A DNA stretch of 64,000 nucleotides from Tumebacillus algifaecis (GTDB lineage Bacteria; Bacillota; Bacilli; Tumebacillales; Tumebacillaceae), in contig NZ_CP022657.1 of NCBI RefSeq assembly GCF_002243515.1, forward strand, positions 2,347,001 to 2,411,000. Direction: 5' to 3'. Below, one piece after another: positions 11,271-20,200 of this stretch; positions within the stretch are counted from its first letter, which is position 1; the number at the start of each line of letters is the position of its first letter. A program made the translations under genes and the position numbers. The notes under the pieces were generated by a model that was not told the DNA's origin, did no database searches, and saw only the letters and a program-made list of their open reading frames with translations.

Positions 11271-14200
11271 ACCTACACGCCGTCCGACTTTCCACTCGCC
11301 AACGTCGCACAGAGCGAATTGAACATGCTGATCGCTCGACTTGACGATCAAGGGGTTAAGGCAGAGCAGTTGGAACAGATGTACCCGCTTTCTCCGCTGC
11401 AACAGGGGATGCTCTATCACAGCCTGCTCGATGAAGCATCGGGTGTGTATGTGACACAGGTCAAGGCCGCGCTGCAAGGCGATTTAAACCTTGTGGCGCT
11501 ACAAAGCGCGTGGCAGAGCGTCATGAAACGCCATCCCATCTTGCGCACATCTTTCCAAACGCTCGGCGGACGCGATCCGCTGCAAATGGTTCTGCAGGAA
11601 GTCGAGATGCCGCTGACCCTGCTCGATTGGCAAAACGATAGCCAAACTCAGCAAGAAGCGGCGTTCGAAATCTTCCTAAAAAGCGACCAAGCGCAAGGGT
11701 TCGATCTGTCAAAAGCTCCGCTGATGCGACTGACGATCATTCGCACCGCCGTGGACAAATACCGCTTGGTCTGGACGTCACACCATATTTTGCTCGACGG
11801 TTGGTCGATGCAACATGTATTCCAAGAAGTTTTCACCCTCTACGGCTCGCATGCGACGGGTCACGAACGGCAACTTGTCCAGCCTCGCCCATATGGCGAC
11901 TTTATCGAGTGGCTCGGCGCGCAAGATCTCGAAGCGGCCCAGGCATACTGGCAAGAGCGCATGCATGGATTTTCCGAACCGACCCTGCTCGGCGTCGAAC
12001 GCCAAACGACGTGGTTGCCGGCAGGGGAGCAGCAGTTTGAAGAACAGCGCGCTGCGCTGTCCGAGTCGGAAACGCTCGCCCTCCATCACCTCGCCAAAAA
12101 GCACCAACTGACATTGAACACGCTGGTGCAAGGCGCGTGGATGATCGTGCTCCACCGTTACAGCGGTGCAGAAGATGTCGCTTTTGGTGCGACCGTCTCC
12201 GGCCGTCCCGCCGAACTGTCTGGGGTGGAAGAGATGGTCGGTTTGTTCATCAACACACTACCTGTTCGTTCACAGCTCACAGCAACATCGGAGGTGCTCC
12301 ATTGTCTGCAAAATTTGCAGGCTATGCAAACGGAAGTGCGCGACTACGAGTACACTCCGCTCAGCCTCGTGCAAGCGTGGAGCGGCTTGCCACGCGATCT
12401 GCCGTTGTTCCATTCGATCTTGGTCTTTGAGAACTACCCGATGAATCAAGAGATGGCTGATGGCGTAGGCGAAGTTGGCTCCTTGCAGATCACCGAGATG
12501 AGCACAGGTGAGCTCAGCCACTATCCGTTGACACTCGGCGTTGCTCCAGGCAAACGTCTCGCGGTGAAAATGGCTTATGACCGCCTGCGCTACGAAGATC
12601 GTACGATTACGCTGTTGCTCGGCCACCTGCTGACCGTCCTGACCAACCTGTTGACACACCCGAAGCAGCGCGTTCAAGACGTTCCGATGCTGACGAGTGG
12701 GGAACTTGCTCAGCTCGAAATATGGGGTGACGCGAATCTGCAGACCGCGCCGTTTGTCAGCACCCACCGCCGCTTCGAAGCACAAGCGGCCCAAACCCCC
12801 GATGCGATCGCCGTGCAGACTGACGAAAGCACGTTGACCTACTTTGAATTGAACGCCCGCGCCAACTGCCTCGCCCGTCATCTGCAATCGCTCGGTGTCG
12901 GTGCGGAAGTGCGCGTGCTCCTGCTTGTCGAACGCTCTGTCGAACTGGTCGTCGCCGTGCTCGGGATTCTCAAAGCGGGCGGGGCGTACGTACCGCTCGA
13001 CACCTCGTTTCCAGAAGAGCGCATGAAGCTGATTCTCGACGACGTCAGCGCCGATGTGCTCGTCACCCAAGCATCACTCGCTGACAAACTTCCTGCACAA
13101 AATGGGCGCATCGTCCGCCTTGACACCGATGCTGTCGAGATCAATAAACAAGCGGCGGACAACCTGCCGACCGATGCCAATCCTAACGATCTGGCCTACA
13201 TGATCTACACCTCCGGCTCCACAGGACGGCCGAAAGCGGTGATGGTCGAACAGTACAACTTGATCAGCGTGTTGCAGGCCAGCCAAACAGCATTTCGCTT
13301 CTCAGAAGGCGATGTGATGCCGTGGATCGCCTCGGTCGCATTTGATATTGCACTGTTTGAACTGCTCAATCCACTGCTCAGCGGCGGAACTTCGGTCCTG
13401 CTGACTCGCGACGAGGTGCTCGATCTGCCGAAGTTAACAGCGCGCATGCATGCTTTTTCGATGATTCATACCGTGCCGAGCCTGATGCGGCAAATTGTGC
13501 AAACGATAGAAGAGGCGGCGATCCCCTCGGAAACGTTCGACAACCTGCGCGCGATCTTCATCGGTGGCGATGCGGTGCCGCCCGATCTGCTCGGCACGAT
13601 GCACAGCCTGTTCCGCAATGCCCAGATTCACATCCTCTACGGTCCGACAGAAGGCACGATCATCTGTTCGAGTTTTGCGGTGCCGCGTGATCTGCAGATC
13701 GACAAGTTCTACATCGGCCGTGCACTGCCGCACGCACAGCTGCGCATTTGCGATCGAAAGCAACAGATCGCGCCGCTCGGCGTGCCTGGGGAACTGCTCA
13801 TCGGCGGACCTGGAGTTAGCCGCGGCTACTACCTCCAAGCAGAGTTGACGCAGGAAAAATACCTCGAGCAGGACGGTGTTCGCTGGTACCGTACGGGCGA
13901 TCTGGTACGCTACACCACAGATGGAACGATCGAATTCCTCGGTCGTCTCGACAACCAAGTCAAGATTCGCGGGTTCCGCATCGAACTTGGCGAAGTCGAA
14001 ACCGCGTTGAACACTTTAGCCGGTATCCACGAAGCGGTCGTGGTCACCGCGACAAGCAAAGCGGGCGAAAAACGCCTCGTCGCCTATGTTGTAGCCCAAG
14101 ACGACTCAAAGCTGAACGGAGCGGCATTGCGTGAAGCGCTCAACCTACGTTTGCCCGACTATATGATTCCATCCGCCTTCGTCATGCTCGACCGCTTGCC

Positions 14201-17200
14201 TTTGAATCAAAACGGTAAAGTGGACCGTCGCGCCTTGCCGACACCCGATGCTTCGCTTTGGGAAAATTCGGACCGCGATGCGCGGACGCGCACTCCGTTA
14301 GAAGAGATCATCGGCGGGATTTGGGCCGACGTCCTAGGTCGCCAGCAGGTCAGCATGAACGAGAACTTCTTTGATGCGGGCGGGCATTCATTGCTCGTCA
14401 CACAAGTAGTGACACGTATCAATGAAGTTTTCGGCCTCCAGATGCAATTGCGCGCGCTGTTCGAAGCACCGACGATCACCGAGTTCAGCAAACGGGTGCA
14501 TGCGCAACAACAAGTTTCGCAACAACGGGCGATCCCACCGATCGAAACGATCTCCCGGGCTGGGGAACTGCCACTGTCCTTCGCACAGCAACGCCTGTGG
14601 ATCGTCGATCATCTAAACCCAGGCACTACCGTCTACAACATGCCATTTGCCGTGCGGTTAGTCGGCGAGTTGAATCGACCAGCGCTGGAACGAACGCTCA
14701 CCGAGATCGTTCGCCGTCACGAAGCGCTGCGCACCTCGTATGAAAACAAAGGCGGGCAAGCGGTGCAACAAATCGCCCCGCCATATGCGATCCACTTGCC
14801 TGTAGTCGAGTTGAGCGGGGAAGACGCAAGCGAGCAAGAAGCGGCTGCGAAACAGTATGTGGAACAGGAAGCGTCCACACCGTTTGATCTCGCCAAAGGC
14901 CCACTTCTGCGCTGTTCGTTACTAAAACTTGATTCGACTGTCCACGTGCTGGTGTTGAATCTGCACCATATCGTATCAGACGGGTGGTCGATGGGCGTTT
15001 TCCTGCAAGAGGTCGCCACGCTTTATGGGGCGTATCAGCTCGATCAGCCCTCGCCGCTTGCAGATCTTCTGGTGCAGTACGCCGACTTTGCCGCTTGGCA
15101 GCGCGATTGGTTGCAAGGGGAGGTGTATGACGAGCAGTTCTCCTATTGGAAAGCGCAACTGAGCGGAGAAATGCACGTGCTGCAACTGCCGACAGACCGC
15201 CCGCGCCCTCCGATCCAGACGCATCGCGGAGCGACCGTTTCGTTTCATCTGACAAGGGAGACGGTCCAGCGCCTGCGACACCTGTCCCGCCAAGCGGGCG
15301 CTACGATGTTCATGACCTTGCTCGCCGCCTACCAAGTGCTACTCATGCGCTACAGCAACCAAGAGGACATCGCCGTGGGCACGCCCATCGCTGGCCGCAA
15401 CTGCATAGAGACCGAGAACATGATCGGCTTTTTCGTCAACACGCTGGTGATGCGCACCGATCTCTCCGGCAATCCGACGTTCGAGCAATTGCTCAGCCGC
15501 GTGCGTGAAACGGCGCTCGGCGCCTATGCCCATCAAGATCTCCCATTCGAAAAATTGGTCGCCGCGCTACAACCGGAGCGTGACGCTTCCCGTTCACCAC
15601 TGTTCCAAACGCTGTTCAACCTCCAGCCGCACAGCACAGGTGATAGCGTCAAACTGCCCGGCTTGGCAGTTAAACCGCTGGAATTCGACCACGCCACCGT
15701 CAAATTTGACCTCGAACTGTCGATCGAAGATTGGGGTGATACGCTGGTCGGGCGCTTCAACTACAACATCGACCTGTTCGAAAGCGCGACGATCGCGCGT
15801 ATGATCACCCATTTCCAAACGTTGCTCGAAGCGGTGACTACCGATCCGACCCTTCCGATCGGACTCGCACCGTTGATGTCCACCGAAGAACAAGAACACA
15901 TGCTCCGCCAAGGACAAGGCAAAAAGGTCGCGTATGCCGATCTGTGCATCCATCAACTGTTTGAAGCACAAGCAGCAAAGACACCTGAACACATCGCAGT
16001 CCTCGCAGAACAAGGGACGATGACCTACCGCGAACTGAATGAGCGCGCCAACCAAATCGCCCATCGCCTGCAGCAGATCGGCGTCGGTAGTGAATCTCTG
16101 GTCGGTATCTTCATGACGCGCACACCGCAGATGATCGCCGCGATGCTCGGAGTGCTCAAAGCGGGCGGGGCCTATGTGCCGCTCGATCCGACCTATCCGC
16201 AAGAGCGTATTTTGTTCATGATGAACGACACCAAGATGGCCGTCCTGCTGTCTGAACAGCATCTGCTCAACGAATTGCCACCGTACGAAGTGGAAACGAT
16301 TTGCTTACCTCTGGTCGAGACAGATACGGCAGACGATTTGGTCGTTCAGGCAACCTCGCGCAATCTGGCCTATGTGATCTACACATCCGGCTCGACAGGT
16401 CGTCCAAAAGGCGTTGCCGTCGAACACCGCAGCGCCGCGACGATGATCCAGTGGGCACTGGAAGAATACGCGGCAGAAGATTTTGCTGGCGTGCTGTTCT
16501 CCACTTCCATCTGCTTCGATCTCTCCGTGTACGAGTTGTTCGTCACGTTGGCGGCAGGCGGCAAAGTGATCCTCGCGGAAAGCGCGCTCCAACTGCCGCA
16601 GCTCGCCGCAAAAGACGAAGTGACGCTGATCAACACCGTTCCGTCCGCCATCACCGAACTGCTGCGCATTGACGCCATTCCCGATTCTGTTCGTTCGGTC
16701 AACCTTGCAGGTGAGGCCCTGCCTTTGCATCTGGTGCAGCGGTTATACGCACTCAAGACGGTGCAAAAGGTTTACAACCTGTACGGCCCGTCTGAGGACA
16801 CGACCTACTCGACGTACCGTTTAATCGAACGAGATACCGCAACCGCACCGACGATCGGACGACCACTTGCCAACACAGACTTCTATCTGCTCGACGAACA
16901 CAAGCAACTCGTACCGCTCGGCGTGTCCGGCCAACTCTATTTGACAGGCGACGGCTTGGCGCGCGGCTATCTGGGACGGAGCGATCTGACTGCCGAGAAG
17001 TTTATCCCCAACCCGTTCCAGAACGATCCGAATGGAAGAATGTATGCGACAGGTGACGTAGCTCGCTTGTTACCAGACGGCAACTTGGAGTACCTCGGGC
17101 GCATCGATCACCAAGTCAAAGTGCGCGGATACCGCATCGAACTGGGCGAGATCGAAGCCATGCTCGTTCGCCATCCCTCGGTGCAGGCAGCGCTCGCCAT

Positions 17201-20200
17201 CGTGCGAGAAGACCTGCCGGGTAGCAAGCGCATCGTCGCTTATCTCGTGGCCGATCCCGCAAACATTGATCAGGCAAAGTTGCGCTCCCTGCTGAAAGCA
17301 CAATTGCCAGACTACATGATCCCGTCCGCCTTTGTGATGTTGGACGCTTTCCCGCTCACCAGCAACGGCAAGATCGACCGCAAAGCGTTGCCCGCTCCCG
17401 ACTCTGGACGGGAAATGGCCGACCGTTATGAAGCGCCGCGCAACGAGACAGAAGAGGCGTTAGCAGAGATCTGGTCAAAAGTCTTGCGAGTGGAGCGCAT
17501 TGGGATACATGACAACTACTTTTCACTCGGTGGAGACTCCATTCTTTCGATTCAAATTTTGCACCTCGCGACACAGCGCGGCATTCGCTTCACGCCGAAA
17601 GATCTGTTCCAGTACCAGACGATCGCCGAGCTGTCACAAGTGGTCAGCAGCGGCGCAACACTCCTCTCGGCCGAACAGGGGTTGGTGACTGGTGATGTCT
17701 TGCTGACGCCAGTGCAACATTGGTTCCTCGACCGATTGCCGGAAGACGCGCATCACTTTAACTTGCCGCTCCTGCTGATCCTGAAAGAGCGGGCGGAGGA
17801 AGCGCTGTTGCGCGATGTGATCAAACGGTTGCTGGAACATCACGACGCGCTGCGCATGCGTTATCTCAAGCAAGCAGATGGCTGGCAACAGTTCAACGAT
17901 GGCCTGAGCGAAGAGGTTCCACTGGTGACGGTCGATCTGTCCCACATACCGCGGCACGAGCAGGAAGAATCGTTCAAATTGATCGCCGACCATTACCAAG
18001 CAGGGCTTGATTTGGACGGTCACCTGTTTCAGGCGGTGCTCTTCCATTTCGGAGCGGATCGTCCGCAACGTCTGTTGCTCATCGTGCACCATCTGATCGT
18101 CGATGGCGTCTCCTGGCGCATTTTGCTGGAAGATTTGGAAACGCTCTATAGCCAGGCTCTGCGTGGCGAGCAGATGCAACTGCCGCTAAAGACCACTTCC
18201 TTCCGAGAGTGGGCAGCCCGCCTGTGCGAAGCGGCGCAGAGCGATGTGATCGCGAACGAAAGAACGCACTGGTTGCGACTGGCCAAAATCACGCCTCCAG
18301 CAATACCCTTCGACCACACGGGTGACCAAAATACGGTGGACTCGGCTCACACCGTCTCCGTGCTACTAACCCGCGATGAGACAATACGGTTGTTGCAGGA
18401 AGTGCCCAAAGCATACAACACGCAAATCAACGACCTGTTGCTGACCGCCCTGATTCGAGCATTCGCAAATTGGACAGGGGAGAGCACATTGCTTGTGAAC
18501 TTTGAAGGTCACGGGCGAGAAAACATCATTGACGGCGTTGATCTCTCCCGTACTGTGGGCTGGTTCACTTCTATGTACCCGGTTTGCTTGCAACTGCCAG
18601 CGCACCAAACGCCGGGCGACGCGATCAAAGCGGTCAAGGAGCAGTTGCGCACCGTTCCGAACAAAGGGACCAGCTTTGGCATGTTGCGCTATTTGCATCC
18701 AGATACGAGCGTACAACAGGCGCTGGCAGCCCTCCCGACGCCCGAGATTTCGTTCAATTACCTCGGTCAGTTCGATGCAGGTACAACCTCGGCAGACACG
18801 ATGTTCCAACTGTCAGGCCAGCAGAGCGGTAGCGCACACAGCAAACGCATGAAGCGCGACCATCTGCTCGACATCACCGCACTGATCGCAGGAGACCAAT
18901 TGCGCCTGAACATGATCTACTCGACGCATCTGCACAACGCCGAGACGATCGAACAAGTGGCCGCCGCCTTCCTCGACGAACTGCGCACCTTGATCGCACA
19001 CTGTCTGACGCCAGAAGCAGGTGGGTACACACCATCCGATTTCCCGGAAGCGCGGGTGCTGCAAGTCGAACTCGATCAATTTATGAACCGCTTGGGCGAC
19101 CGACAGGCCGATCTTGAGCAATTGTATGAACTTTCGCCGCTTCAACAAGGGATGCTGTACCACAGCTTGCTCGCTTCGAACCAAGGGGTATATGTCACAC
19201 AATTGAACCTGACTGTGCAAGGCCCACTCCATGCGGACGCGTTGCAGAGCGCTTGGAACAGCGTCCTTGAGCGCCATCCGATCCTGCGCACAGCATTTTT
19301 CTGGGACGAATCGTCAAAACCGTTGCAAGCGGTGTTCCGCAACCTGTCTCTGCCGCTTACGGTGCTCGATTGGCGCGACTTGACGTCAGAACAGCAAGAG
19401 CAGTCTTTGCACGAGTTCTTGCGCGAAGACGTTCGGCACGGTTTTGACTTGACCGCGGCGCCGCTGATGCGCATCGCCCTGATTCGGATGAAGGAACAGG
19501 AACAGCGCCTGATCTGGACGTCTCATCACCTGCTGCTCGACGGCTGGTCAACTTCGATCGTGTTCGCAGAGATGTTTGCCGCCTATCAAGCGAGTGGCCA
19601 AGGTGAGCCCCTACCACAGAGATCGCCTCGTCCGTATCGTGAGTTTGTCGCTTGGCTGCAAGTGCAAGACGAGCAAGCGGCAGAGCGTTACTGGCGCGAA
19701 CGACTTGCCGGATTTATCGCTCCGACCAGCCTACGTATCGAAACGCACCGTAGCGAATTACGGGCAGGGGAGAGACGGTTTACGGAGCAAAAAATGCGGC
19801 TCTCGGCCGATCTTACCCAGTCCTTACAGAGTTTTGGCAAACAGCATCGACTGACTTTGAACACGATCTTGCAAGGCGCTTGGGCTCTGTTGCTAAGCCG
19901 ATACAGTGGGGAAGACGATGTCGTGTTCGGCACGACCGTCTCTGGCCGCCCGACCGATCTCGCAGGGGTAGACAAAATGGTTGGCATGTTTATAAACACG
20001 TTGCCGATCCGCCAAAATCTGCTGGGAACAACGCCTCTCGTCTCGTATCTGCAAGCCTTGCAATCGCAACAGACCGAACTGCGTCAATTCGAATATTCGC
20101 CGCTTTTAGACGTACAAGCTTGGAGCGACGTGCCGCGCGGAGTCCCTTTGTTCGAGACGATCTTCGTGTTTGAGAACTATCCCGCCGACGAAAAAGCGGC

